From Aureimonas phyllosphaerae (GTDB taxonomy: Bacteria; Pseudomonadota; Alphaproteobacteria; Rhizobiales; Rhizobiaceae), in NCBI RefSeq assembly GCF_900113065.1, contig NZ_FOOA01000024.1, positions 1 through 49,439 on the forward strand: a DNA stretch of 49,439 nucleotides, given 5' to 3'. The position numbers and the translations under genes were made by a program. Under the pieces are notes generated by a model. It did no database searches. It was not told the origin of the DNA and was given only the letters and a program-made list of their open reading frames with translations. Below are positions 27,414 through 35,943 of this stretch, one piece after another; within the stretch, counting starts at the first letter, position 1, and every line of letters starts with the position of its first letter.

Positions 27414-28952
27414 ATGCCCGTTGAAGACAGGCGGGTCGACGAACTTCGGCAACCCGGACGAAGAGATCCCGCACCGCCGCGCCCTCTTTTCAGGGAGCGG
27501 GACGGCGAGGGGGCGGGGCTGGCGGGGACCACCCGTCTCGTCCTTGTCGGACGGACGCTGTTCATCCTGGCACTCGTTCTGTGCATCGCGCTGCGCGGCG
27601 CCGTTTCGCCGCTCGTCCTTCTGGGCGTTGTCTGCCTCGTCGGCGTGTCGCTGGCCGTGGGGGCCCTGTCACCCCCGGTCGCGGCGGCGACGCTGCGATC
27701 CTATCGCCTGTGCATCCTCGTGGCGGGCGGTCTTGCGCTGTATCTTGTCTTCCAGTCCTGGAGCTTTCTGGGCAACCCGTTTGCCAATCCGCTCTGGAGC
27801 AGGGTGGACCGGCTTCTGGGTGCCGACGTCGCGGCCATCTCGGTCGCCCCCGCGACCACGCGCGGCGCCCTTTTCACGCTGGTCGCGCCGTTTCTCGTCT
27901 TCTCGGCAGGGCTGGCGCTGTTCCAGCGCGACGAGGGGGGCGTGGTGCTTCTTCGCTGGCTGACGGCCATGGGCGTCGCCTTCGCGGTCTTCGGGCTCCT
28001 GCAGGTCGCCTTCTTTCCCCGCAGCCTCCTGTTTTCCGAGAAGACCGCTTATCTCGACAGTCTGACGGCCTCGTTCGTCAACCGGAATACGGCCGGCACG
28101 TTCCTCGGCGTGGCGAGTTTCGCGGTGCTGACCCTGGCGTTGCGGCCCGTGCGGCAGGGGGAAGTGCGCTACTCCTTCTTCGGCCTCCTCACCGATCCGG
28201 ATGCGCCGGCGCCGCAGCGGCGCAGCGCCTTCCTGATGCTCTCGTGCCTGTTCGCGATCCTGTTCGCCCTGTTCTTGACGCGATCGCGCGGCGCGCTCCT
28301 GGCCACTGCGATCGCCTATGTAGCCATTATCCCGTTCCTGATCCTCGATTCTGGCGGAAGCCGGCCGCCGGCCGTCAAGGGTGCGCGCTCGAGGCTGGCG
28401 GCGCTCGGGCGTCCGGCGGCGGTCGCCGTGGGCGTCGCGATCCTCACCCTCGGCGTCGTGGGTCTCTTCGGCGGCCTGACGATCCATCGCATGGAGACAC
28501 GCGGCGTGGATGCGGCGCGCCTTTGCGTGTACTGGTCGATGTTGGACGCCATCGGTCAGAACTGGCGCTTCGGCACCGGGTTCGGCACGTTCGAATCGGT
28601 CTTCCCGATCTACCGATCGGCTGGATGCGGCGCGCCGGGCGACGTCTTCCTGCGCGCGCACAACATCTACCTGGAAGCCCTTCTCGGGCTGGGGATCGGG
28701 TTTGTGCCGCTTCTGATCGGGGGCGCCCTCCACATCGTGGGAAACTTCGTGGCGGGCCTGCGTCGTCGGCGCAGCATGCGCGTGGTTCCGATCATCGCCT
28801 TGGGCGCCGTGGCGCTCGTCGCGCTACACAGCCTTGTCGACTTCTCGCTCCAGATTCCTGGAATGGCCGCGTTCTTCGCCGCCTACCTGGCGGCGGCGAC
28901 GACGATCAGCCTGGGCCGCGGGCGCGGGTCCGCGACGTCCAGGCGCCCGTGA
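27414..28952 (+). CDS. O-antigen ligase/polymerase family membrane protein
   Basis: A 512-residue polytopic membrane protein with about twelve hydrophobic segments and the superfamily pattern: NRNTAGTFLGVASFAVL in mid-chain, LTRSRGALLATAIAYVA, and a large periplasmic loop with GFGTFESVFPIYRS and RAHNIYLEALLGLGIG. This is the likely Wzy polymerase (or a ligase) for the cluster. ATG 27414 has a GAGAGGGACGGG ribosome site; a TTG at 27393 would lengthen it by seven residues. The N-terminal ~45 residues are charged and Arg-rich and probably cytoplasmic. It is one of three such proteins in the window. Confidence 0.86.
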   Translation: MPVEDRRVDELRQPGRRDPAPPRPLFRERDGEGAGLAGTTRLVLVGRTLFILALVLCIALRGAVSPLVLLGVVCLVGVSLAVGALSPPVAAATLRSYRLCILVAGGLALYLVFQSWSFLGNPFANPLWSRVDRLLGADVAAISVAPATTRGALFTLVAPFLVFSAGLALFQRDEGGVVLLRWLTAMGVAFAVFGLLQVAFFPRSLLFSEKTAYLDSLTASFVNRNTAGTFLGVASFAVLTLALRPVRQGEVRYSFFGLLTDPDAPAPQRRSAFLMLSCLFAILFALFLTRSRGALLATAIAYVAIIPFLILDSGGSRPPAVKGARSRLAALGRPAAVAVGVAILTLGVVGLFGGLTIHRMETRGVDAARLCVYWSMLDAIGQNWRFGTGFGTFESVFPIYRSAGCGAPGDVFLRAHNIYLEALLGLGIGFVPLLIGGALHIVGNFVAGLRRRRSMRVVPIIALGAVALVALHSLVDFSLQIPGMAAFFAAYLAAATTISLGRGRGSATSRRP

Positions 28953-28998
28953 CGCGCCGAATTGCCTTTACCACCTTTTCACAAGCCGCCATGTCGAC

Positions 28999-29025
28999 TT
29001 GATTGGTGCGCTGCAGCAATATACA
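28999..29025 (+). promoter_or_regulatory. possible sigma-70-type promoter before the GT4 gene
   Basis: In the 151-base gap ahead of the glycosyltransferase gene, TTGATT (28999-29004) and TATACA (29020-29025) are separated by 15 bases, shorter than the ideal 17. The pair lies about 80 bases before the start codon in a locally AT-rich patch. Weak support; read-through from the polymerase gene is also possible. Confidence 0.25.
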
Positions 29026-29103
29026 CCTCGCCCATCCACCGTCACGGTCGTGCGCGTCGATCACCCAGGCGGTCGTTGGCGCCTAAAATCGAGAGGGCAC
29101 GCG

Positions 29104-30312
29104 ATGCCGTCCTGTGTGATCATTGTCGAAAACCTGCCCGTGCCGCTCGATCGGCGCGTCTGGCAGGAGGCCTGTGCCCTTCGCGACGCAGGCTGGACCA
29201 TCTCAGTGATCTGCCCCAAGAGCGCGCAGTTCCCGCTCGCCTTCGAGACGATCGACGATATCGAGATCTTCCGGCACGACCTTCCCTTAGAGGCCTCCGG
29301 CCGCTTCGCCTTCCTTTACGAATACGCCGCGGCGCTGTTCCACGAGTTCCGCCTGCTCTGGAAGGTCCGGAGGCGCCGCGGCTTCGACGTGATCCAGGCC
29401 TGCAATCCGCCGGACCTGATCTTCCTCGTCGCGGCACCGTTCAAGCTCTTCGGCAAGCGCTTCGTCTTCGACCATCACGACGTCTGCCCCGAACTCTTCG
29501 TGGCGAAGTTCGAGCGCCGCGGCTTCTTCCACACGCTGCTCCTGCTAGCCGAGAAGGCGACCTTCCGCACGGCCGACCTCGTCATATCGGCGAACGAGAC
29601 CTATCGCCGTCTCGCGATCTCGCGCGGCGGAAAGAAGCCGGAAGACGTGGTGACAGTTTACAGCGTGCCCGACAAGGCGCGCATACGCCGCGTGTCGCCC
29701 AACGAGGCGCTGCGGGCGGGAGCGGCCACCGTTCTCGGCTACGTGGGCATCATCGCGGACCAGGACGGCGTCGACCATCTGGTGCGCTGCGTCCACCATC
29801 TCGTGGCTGATCACGGTCAGCGGTCGATCCGCGCGGTCGTGGTGGGGGACGGCCCGGCGCTGGAGTCGGTCAAGCGGCTCGCGGGCGAGCTTGGGGTCGC
29901 CGACCACATCACCTTCACGGGATACCTGCGCGGCGAGGATCTTCTTGCGGCCCTGTCGACCTTCGATATCGGCATCATTCCCGACCCGGTGAACGAGTAC
30001 AACGACAAGATCAGCATGAACAAGGTGTTCGAGTACTCTGCGCTCGGCATCTCCTCCGTGTCCTACGATCTCACCGAAACGCGCCGCCTTCTCGGCGAGG
30101 CCGGCCGTTACGCGCTTGGCGCCACGCCGGCCGACCTTGCGGTGGCGGCCGTTCCGTTGATCGAGGACCTCGAGCTGCGCCTGGCCTCCGGCCGGCGGGC
30201 GAAGGCGCTGGCGGACGCCCAGTTCGACTGGGATCGCGAGGCCGAGCGTTACGTCGCGGCCTATGCCCGCCTGATGGATGGTGATAGAAGACCGTCCGCC
30301 GCCGGAGCTTGA
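29104..30312 (+). CDS. glycosyltransferase family 4
   Basis: A 402-residue GT-B fold retaining glycosyltransferase. N-terminal Rossmann half with VIIVENLPVPLDRRVWQEA, FVFDHHDVCPELF and DLVISANETYRRLA; C-terminal half with VLGYVGIIADQDGVDHLV, VVVGDGPALESVKRLA, ITFTGYLRGEDLLAALS and the acidic nucleotide-sugar region around KISMNKVFEYSALG. ATG 29104 has GAGAGGG upstream; the longer frame would run into the previous gene. It is the only intact GT4 in the window and probably adds one sugar to the lipid-linked EPS repeat unit; donor and acceptor unknown. Confidence 0.92.
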   Translation: MPSCVIIVENLPVPLDRRVWQEACALRDAGWTISVICPKSAQFPLAFETIDDIEIFRHDLPLEASGRFAFLYEYAAALFHEFRLLWKVRRRRGFDVIQACNPPDLIFLVAAPFKLFGKRFVFDHHDVCPELFVAKFERRGFFHTLLLLAEKATFRTADLVISANETYRRLAISRGGKKPEDVVTVYSVPDKARIRRVSPNEALRAGAATVLGYVGIIADQDGVDHLVRCVHHLVADHGQRSIRAVVVGDGPALESVKRLAGELGVADHITFTGYLRGEDLLAALSTFDIGIIPDPVNEYNDKISMNKVFEYSALGISSVSYDLTETRRLLGEAGRYALGATPADLAVAAVPLIEDLELRLASGRRAKALADAQFDWDREAERYVAAYARLMDGDRRPSAAGA

Positions 30313-30435
30313 CGGTTCTCTCCCCTTGGCGGCGTCGAACCGAGCCGGGAGTGCACGGTTTCAAGGCGACCGGGCATCCCGGCGAACGGCGGTGCACTCG
30401 AAACGCATGGAGAGGGCGGATGACGGCGGATCAGC

Positions 30436-31632
30436 ATGCGAACTCCGCCCATGCTTTCGCGGATAGGCGCTGACATGATCACCCGCTGGCTCTTCTCGAT
30501 GCATCTTGTCATCTGGGTGCTCAATCCGCGCGTCCTCGGCCTCGCCGGGGCGAACCAGTTGCACAAGTCGACCCTGTTCGCCTTCGGCGTCGCCGCCCTC
30601 CTGTCGCGCCCCAAGCGCCCCTTCGCGGTGTTCTGCGTTTCGATGATGGTCGCGACGACCTTCGTCTGCGCGCTTCTGTCGGACTTCAACCACCTGAGCT
30701 ACAGCCGTTATTTCCTGAGCCTGTTCTCCCTGGTCGCCGTTTTGATCCCCCTGATGGTCGTCTTCGACCGCAAGGACTATCGGTTCATCATTCTCAACCT
30801 GGCTTGGGCACCCGTCGGCTGCATCGCGCTCGGAATGGTCTACAACGTGTTGGGCATCCATCCGGTCTGGTATGTCGACTTCCTTGGCGTACAACGGTTG
30901 CAAGGGTCGGTCATACCGGCGGGCGTCGGATCGCTAGGCTATGTCGGCACGATTGCCGCCATGACGGCGTCGGTGTTCGTCGATCGCCGCTATCTGGGGC
31001 TGGTCGGTGTCAATCTCATCATCCTGGTTCTCAGCGCGGCGCGCATGCCCTTCGCCATGGCGGCTCTCGTCTGCCTGGTCATGTTCTACCAGTTCCATAC
31101 GAAGCGGATCATCACCGTTTCGCTGGCGTCGATCGCTCTCATGTTGCTCGCCTTTGTCGCCTACCTCATCCTCGGAGAACGCATCGCCGCTCGGTTTGAA
31201 AGCGAATCGTCAAGCGGACGCGACCTGATCTGGGGTGCGCTGCAGGCTGTCCTCGATATGTATCCGATGTTCGGTATCGGTCTTGGGCACCAGACCGTGG
31301 TGATCCCGGAGAACGTGGCCGAGAGGGCAGCCACGATTGCTGCCCATAACGAATATCTCCGACTTGCTCTGGAGATAGGTTACGTCGGCGCTTACGCCTT
31401 CTTCTTCTTCCTTATAGTGATATTTCTCCGTCTGATGTATCAAGCATCGAAGTACCGGACGCCTGCGTTTGTTGTGATGGTTGCAAGCTTCTTCATATAC
31501 TGCTTCACCGACAACGTGATCAGCTCGAATACGTCCGTGTTCGTCCTGGTATTGGCGATGGCTTTCGCTCCGCAGCCGCGACAATCGTACGCGATGATGC
31601 CGAAGACGACACAACTACGGACTGCCAGCTGA
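30436..31632 (+). CDS. third O-antigen polymerase-like membrane protein
   Basis: A 398-residue protein with about ten membrane segments. The key superfamily traits are the Ser/Arg-containing loop LVLSAARMPFAMAALV and the GRDLIWGALQAVLDMYPMFGIGLGHQ plus AAHNEYLRLALEIGYVG segment. ATG 30436 is used; ATG 30475, closer to the first membrane helix, is an alternative. Flanked by the GT4 and pyruvyl transferase genes on the same strand. Its divergence from the 27414 protein suggests a separate job, for example ligation or polymerisation of a different glycan. Confidence 0.82.
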   Translation: MRTPPMLSRIGADMITRWLFSMHLVIWVLNPRVLGLAGANQLHKSTLFAFGVAALLSRPKRPFAVFCVSMMVATTFVCALLSDFNHLSYSRYFLSLFSLVAVLIPLMVVFDRKDYRFIILNLAWAPVGCIALGMVYNVLGIHPVWYVDFLGVQRLQGSVIPAGVGSLGYVGTIAAMTASVFVDRRYLGLVGVNLIILVLSAARMPFAMAALVCLVMFYQFHTKRIITVSLASIALMLLAFVAYLILGERIAARFESESSSGRDLIWGALQAVLDMYPMFGIGLGHQTVVIPENVAERAATIAAHNEYLRLALEIGYVGAYAFFFFLIVIFLRLMYQASKYRTPAFVVMVASFFIYCFTDNVISSNTSVFVLVLAMAFAPQPRQSYAMMPKTTQLRTAS

Positions 31633-31692
31633 CGTGCCGTCCTTCTTCGCTCAAGGAGAGAAGGCATTCGGTTTCTTTACAGGAGACGACGC

Positions 31693-32682
31693 GTGACTCA
31701 TGAAAGCGTCATGGAAGCTACCAAGACGAAGCTTCTGGACATCAAGGCCGTATGCTCGCCAGACGTTCCGGTCGTGTATCTGGACTATCCCGTTTACGAT
31801 AACATCGGCGACCTGTTGATCCATCAGGGCGGCGAAGCGTTCTTGCGCGAAAACGGCTATAATACACTCGGTCAGTTTTCGATTCACGAGTTCGCGCGTC
31901 GGGTCGACAAGAAGCAGCCCCACCTTGCGCTCAAGCCATCGATCAAGGCGCTCGACGATCTGGTATCGCGTCACCGCCCCACGATCATCATGCAGGGCGG
32001 CGGCAATTTCGGGGATATCTGGCCGGAGTTCCAGCAGTTTCGGGAAATGATCGTATCGCGCTACCCGGACTCCAAGATCGTCATCTTCCCCCAGTCGATA
32101 CATTTTCATGACGCGGCTCAGCAGAAGCGAGCGGCCAGCCTGTTTGGTGCTCACAAGAACCTTCACATCTTCGTCCGGGATGCCGCTTCTCTGGACTTCG
32201 TCCGCGACGAATGCGGCCTGCCGACAGCCCTCATGCCGGACATGGCGCACCAGCTCTGGGGGCGACTGAACACGGGGGAGCCCGGCAAGGCCCAGGGCGT
32301 GCTGGTACAGGAGCGGCGGGACAAGGAAAGCCGCAACGAAGGCTCGAACGAGGGCGGCTTCGATTGGGACGAGTTGTTCTCGTCGCGCGACCGCTTCATG
32401 ATCAAGGCCTTGCGGAAGTGGCAGATCATCGACAATCCGCTCCGCCAGGTCGTTCCTAACTACAGTCTCTGGCGTCCCTATCGAGACAGTTTGGTGTCGC
32501 GCGCCACAGAGCGCTTCCGCCCCTATGCCGAGATCTACACCGACCGTCTGCACGGCATGATCCTCGGTGCGCTGCTCGGCAAGACGGTACGCTACACCGA
32601 CGGCAACTACGGCAAGCTGCACCGCTACGCCAATCTCTGGTTCCAGGGATCCGACCGCATGCACAGTGCCCTCGGGCACTGA
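31693..32682 (+). CDS. polysaccharide pyruvyl transferase family protein (ExoV-like)
   Basis: A 329-residue enzyme that would attach pyruvate ketals from phosphoenolpyruvate to sugars of the EPS repeat. Family features: YDNIGDLLIHQGGEAFLREN near the N-terminus, TIIMQGGGNFGDIWPEFQ, KIVIFPQSIHF, a MPDMAHQLW segment and the C-terminal IYTDRLHGMILGALLGK. The start is GTG at 31693, chosen because AGGAGA lies six bases upstream; ATG 31711 is weaker. Encoded between polymerase-like and flippase genes. Pyruvylation would make the polymer acidic. Confidence 0.92.
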   Translation: MTHESVMEATKTKLLDIKAVCSPDVPVVYLDYPVYDNIGDLLIHQGGEAFLRENGYNTLGQFSIHEFARRVDKKQPHLALKPSIKALDDLVSRHRPTIIMQGGGNFGDIWPEFQQFREMIVSRYPDSKIVIFPQSIHFHDAAQQKRAASLFGAHKNLHIFVRDAASLDFVRDECGLPTALMPDMAHQLWGRLNTGEPGKAQGVLVQERRDKESRNEGSNEGGFDWDELFSSRDRFMIKALRKWQIIDNPLRQVVPNYSLWRPYRDSLVSRATERFRPYAEIYTDRLHGMILGALLGKTVRYTDGNYGKLHRYANLWFQGSDRMHSALGH

Positions 32683-32718
32683 CACCATGCTGCGCAACAT
32701 GTCGATGCGGGCGCTGTC

Positions 32719-34170
32719 GTGAGTTCACGCCTCCACAAGCAGGTCGCGCGCGCGGTTCCCTGGAGCTTAGCGGAGAGCCTGGTCAACGGCCTCGTCGGAC
32801 TGGGGATGACCTTCATCTTCGCCTGGCTTCTCGATCCGACGCAGGTCGGCCACGCGGTAATCGCCCTCGCGCTGGTCGGGACGGTGGAAATCCTGTTCGG
32901 CCTCGGCCTCGTGGAGGCGCTGATCGCGGCACGATCGAGCCATACGACGGCCTCCGACACCGCGTTCACAGGGGTGATGATGTTCTCGCTCGTTGGCGCA
33001 GGCCTTTGCCTCGTCGCGGCCCATCCCCTGGCTGTTCTCTATGACGATCCGGAACTCGCGCCGCTGATCATGGTCGCGGCCCTGACCCTTCCGCTGAACG
33101 CCTCGATTGCCATCCCGACCGCGCTTCTGACGCGCAAGATGCGTGCGGCCGCGCTCACGCTTCGCATGATGGCGACGCGCGTGACCGTCCTTCTCGCAAC
33201 CGGTCTTCTCGCCTGGCTGCAGTTCGGAAGCTGGTCGGTGGTGCTCGGCGCCGTGGCCGGTTCGATCGGCGGCATGCTGATGCTGCTTCCCACCATGAAC
33301 CGGTGGCCGCGTCCGCGCTTCGTCGGCGCCGAGTTCCGCCGGCTGGTCGCGTTCGGCAGCGCCCTCAGCGTCGAGCGCCTTCTCTGGGGGCTTCTCGTGC
33401 GCCTCTTCTGGCTCGTGATCGGCTATGTCCACGGAGCGGCGGTGCTCGGCTATTTCCAGTTCGCGCAGCGGCTGATCGACGAGACGGCCACGCTGATCCA
33501 GACCTTCTCGATCCGCTTCGGCCTGTCCTACTTTTCGGCCCTGGAGCGCCTCGGCCAGAGCCCGAACGAGGCCTTCCTGAAGGCCACGCGCCTGATCACC
33601 GCCGTGGCCGCGCCGATCTTCGTCGGCATCGCGCTCGTCGTCCCCGATCTCATCGGCACGGTGTTCAGCGCCCGGTGGGAGCCGTCCATCATCGTGTGCC
33701 AGATGGCCGCCACCGGTTGGGTCCTCGCCTTCCCACGCGTTCTCGTCGGTCCCGTGCTTCGGGCGAAGGGGCAGCAGAAGGGGTTGATCTTCTACGCGTT
33801 CCTGGCCGTCGCCGTCACCAATCTCGGTGGTTTCCTGTCGGCGGGCTACGGGATGATGGCGATCGGCATCGCCTGGGTGCTGCGGCATGTCGTCGGCATC
33901 CCATGGGGTCTCCTGACGATCCGCTCCGCGATCGGCGTTTCGGTGCGCGAGCAGGGGGAGGCGACGCTGCGGCCGATCCTGTGCGCGGGCATCATGGCCG
34001 CAGTAGTCGGGTTCGTGTCGATCGAACTCGTCGGCGTCTCGCCGGTCCTGCGTCTTGCCGCGATGATCACGACGGGCGCGTTGGTCTACGCCGCCGCGAT
34101 GGCGCTGATCGACCGGGGAACCATCAAGTTGGGAATGAACATGGCACGCCAGGTCCGCCGGGCCCGATAG
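32719..34170 (+). CDS. polysaccharide flippase (Wzx/MOP superfamily)
   Basis: A 483-residue membrane protein with twelve to fourteen hydrophobic helices, of the polysaccharide-specific transport (Wzx/ExoT) branch of the MOP superfamily, which flips lipid-linked repeat units across the inner membrane. Features: AVPWSLAESLVNGLVGLGMT, AWLLDPTQVGHAVIALALVG, and FGSALSVERLLWGLLVRLFW. Start GTG 32719 lies directly at the end of an 11-codon open frame (GTGA overlap). Ends 16 bases before the convergent GT14-like gene. Together with the Wzy-like and Wzc-like genes this indicates a Wzx/Wzy-dependent pathway. Confidence 0.88.
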   Translation: MSSRLHKQVARAVPWSLAESLVNGLVGLGMTFIFAWLLDPTQVGHAVIALALVGTVEILFGLGLVEALIAARSSHTTASDTAFTGVMMFSLVGAGLCLVAAHPLAVLYDDPELAPLIMVAALTLPLNASIAIPTALLTRKMRAAALTLRMMATRVTVLLATGLLAWLQFGSWSVVLGAVAGSIGGMLMLLPTMNRWPRPRFVGAEFRRLVAFGSALSVERLLWGLLVRLFWLVIGYVHGAAVLGYFQFAQRLIDETATLIQTFSIRFGLSYFSALERLGQSPNEAFLKATRLITAVAAPIFVGIALVVPDLIGTVFSARWEPSIIVCQMAATGWVLAFPRVLVGPVLRAKGQQKGLIFYAFLAVAVTNLGGFLSAGYGMMAIGIAWVLRHVVGIPWGLLTIRSAIGVSVREQGEATLRPILCAGIMAAVVGFVSIELVGVSPVLRLAAMITTGALVYAAAMALIDRGTIKLGMNMARQVRRAR

Positions 34171-34186
34171 GCGCTGGCGGATCGGT

Positions 34187-35161
34187 TCAGCCGACCTGCG
34201 AGGCGGCAGGCGCCCGCGCGATCCGGTCGAGCCGGTCGAAGAGTCCGGCATTGGCCGCGCCGGGCGCGAACTTGCGGGCGAAGAAGAAACGGCCATCGGT
34301 ATAGGCGTCGAAGGTCTCCGCCGTCAGCAGCTGCGGATGGCCATGCCGCGACCCGCGCATGTCGAAATATCGCCGGTTGCGCGGCTCGAAGCGAAACGCC
34401 GGGTTGTTCATGAGGACGGTCTGAATGAAGGACTCGTCCGGGATCAGCACCTTGCGGAAATAGGCGACGACGTCGGGCCGCTCCTGCGCGAAGTCGAGGA
34501 GGTATTCCGCGCAGCGCGCCCGGATCGTGTGCCAGTAGCTGCCGGCATGGCAGCGGAAGCTCTCGTCGAAGGGCGCATTCGCAGCATGGCGCCCGACCAT
34601 CAACCCATAGGCGGTGTTGATGCGGACCCCCCTCGGGAAGCGCTCGGCGAGAAGACGCGGGATCTTCAGCATCGCCCGCTCCGGCGTCCCGATCCGGTCC
34701 TTCAGCTTGGCGTACTGGAAGTGGTAGCGCTCATAACCATGCCCGGCCGGCCAGGCCATCGGCGCCATGGCGTCGGGATCCTGGGCGAGCGCGTCGAAAT
34801 GGTGGAGGAAGCCGTCGTGGTCCTCTGCCGCCGCCAGCACCGCCACCATCCCTTCCAGCGAATGCACGGGATAGTCCTGCGCGCTCAGGTTCGTCAGCCA
34901 GTCGTACCGGATGCCTTCCCGGCGCAGGAAGCGGAGCGCGTCGAGATAGCCATCGAGTATGGCGAAGTCGCCGCGTCCGCCCTGGCCCTGCGTGACCAGG
35001 ATTGCATCGTCCTTGCCGAAGAGGTCCTTGTCCAGCGGCGCTGCCCGGACGTCGTGGCTGAAGAGAACGACGGACTGCGGGAGCGTCGTCCTGATCAGCG
35101 TCGCCAGGCGCACGAGCTGCGCCGGGTTGTTGTGGCTCTGGACAAGGAAGAGAGGGGTCAT
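34187..35161 (-). CDS. Core-2/I-branching-like glycosyltransferase (GT14)
   Basis: A 324-residue protein resembling bacterial beta-1,6-N-acetylglucosaminyltransferase-like (Branch, GT14) enzymes. Features: FLVQSHNNPAQLVRLATLIR at the N-terminus, then YDWLTNLSAQDYPVHSLEGM, a typical family segment, HCHAG/SYWHTI-like region (FRCHAGSYWHTI) and IPDESFIQTVLMN with the conserved acidic pair. ATG 35161 fits the family start; no strong ribosome site. It is convergent with the flippase gene and upstream of nothing else on its strand, 50 bases from the acyltransferase stop. It likely branches the glycan; sugar specificity unknown. Confidence 0.85.
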   Translation of the reverse strand: MTPLFLVQSHNNPAQLVRLATLIRTTLPQSVVLFSHDVRAAPLDKDLFGKDDAILVTQGQGGRGDFAILDGYLDALRFLRREGIRYDWLTNLSAQDYPVHSLEGMVAVLAAAEDHDGFLHHFDALAQDPDAMAPMAWPAGHGYERYHFQYAKLKDRIGTPERAMLKIPRLLAERFPRGVRINTAYGLMVGRHAANAPFDESFRCHAGSYWHTIRARCAEYLLDFAQERPDVVAYFRKVLIPDESFIQTVLMNNPAFRFEPRNRRYFDMRGSRHGHPQLLTAETFDAYTDGRFFFARKFAPGAANAGLFDRLDRIARAPAASQVG

Positions 35162-35211
35162 GCGGGGGGCGTCGATCCGGCTATCGGTGGGGCGCTCGGG
35201 CACACGGCCGG

Positions 35212-35709
35212 TCAGTCGAACGCGCCGCTCGCCACCAGCCGCATCTTGGTCTCTTCCGCGTTGGTGAAGCGGCCGAACGGGCCGACCTCGATGTCCGACC
35301 GGATTACCTTGGCGGGGTTGCCGGCGACGATCGAGTGTGGCGGCACGTCCTTGGTCACGACGCTGCCCGAGCCGACGATGCTGCCCGACCCGATCGTTAT
35401 GCCGGGCAGAATGATGCTGCGCGCGCCGATGAAGCAGTCGTCGCCGATGCGGGTGTGCAGGTAGAGGCCGCGCGTCATGTCGTGCGCCAGGATCGCCACG
35501 TCGAAGGCGACGTAGCTGCGCTCGCCGATATGCACGCCCTTGGGATAGGTCTTGTCGAAATGCGTTTTCATCGAGAAGCTGGCGGACCGCGCGATGTCCA
35601 TGCCCCAGAACTTTGTATAGATGTGCCACTTCGTTCGGATGATCGACTTCCGAACCCAAGAAATACTGTTGAGGCTGCGCAGCTTGCCGAGTTTCATGGT
35701 CGATCGCAT
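35212..35709 (-). CDS. LbetaH (hexapeptide repeat) acyltransferase
   Basis: A 165-residue left-handed beta-helix O-acetyltransferase of the WcaF/Maa type. Hexapeptide-like turns are visible from about residue 70: HIGERSYVAFDVAILAHD, RIGDDCFIGARSIILPGI and TIGSGSIVGSGSVVTKDV, followed by the family signature SIVAGNPAKVIR. The His in AHDM is the probable catalytic base. Start at ATG 35709 or 35697; the frame runs open further to 35805 but the extra residues are Arg-rich and look non-coding. Probably acetylates the EPS or its precursors. Confidence 0.87.
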   Translation of the reverse strand: MRSTMKLGKLRSLNSISWVRKSIIRTKWHIYTKFWGMDIARSASFSMKTHFDKTYPKGVHIGERSYVAFDVAILAHDMTRGLYLHTRIGDDCFIGARSIILPGITIGSGSIVGSGSVVTKDVPPHSIVAGNPAKVIRSDIEVGPFGRFTNAEETKMRLVASGAFD

Positions 35710-35943
35710 CTCGCAAGGGAATGGGGCAGGCAAGCCGCTGCGTGGCCGACTTCGACGCCACCCGACCGCTCCCGTGACGCGGCGGCGGAACGTGCGTTGC
35801 AGCATGGTTCATCTAACATAGGGTCTTCGAAGAAGGAAAGAGCGGTCCGTAGCGTGTGCCGCGCGCCGCCCGGCGTCCGGGCTCGTCGCCGGCGTCGGCG
35901 GGAGAGCGGCTCTGGCGCCCCCGCTGTGGCGCACTGTGCGCGC

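Noticed and set aside
32767-34296. A 509-codon minus-strand open frame opposite the flippase gene
   Set aside because: Charged, low-complexity translation, while the other strand encodes a clear multi-span membrane protein.
35868-35882. GCCCGG/CCGGGC palindrome past the large RTX gene as a terminator
   Set aside because: Only a 6-bp stem with a 3-base loop and no T tract on the minus strand.
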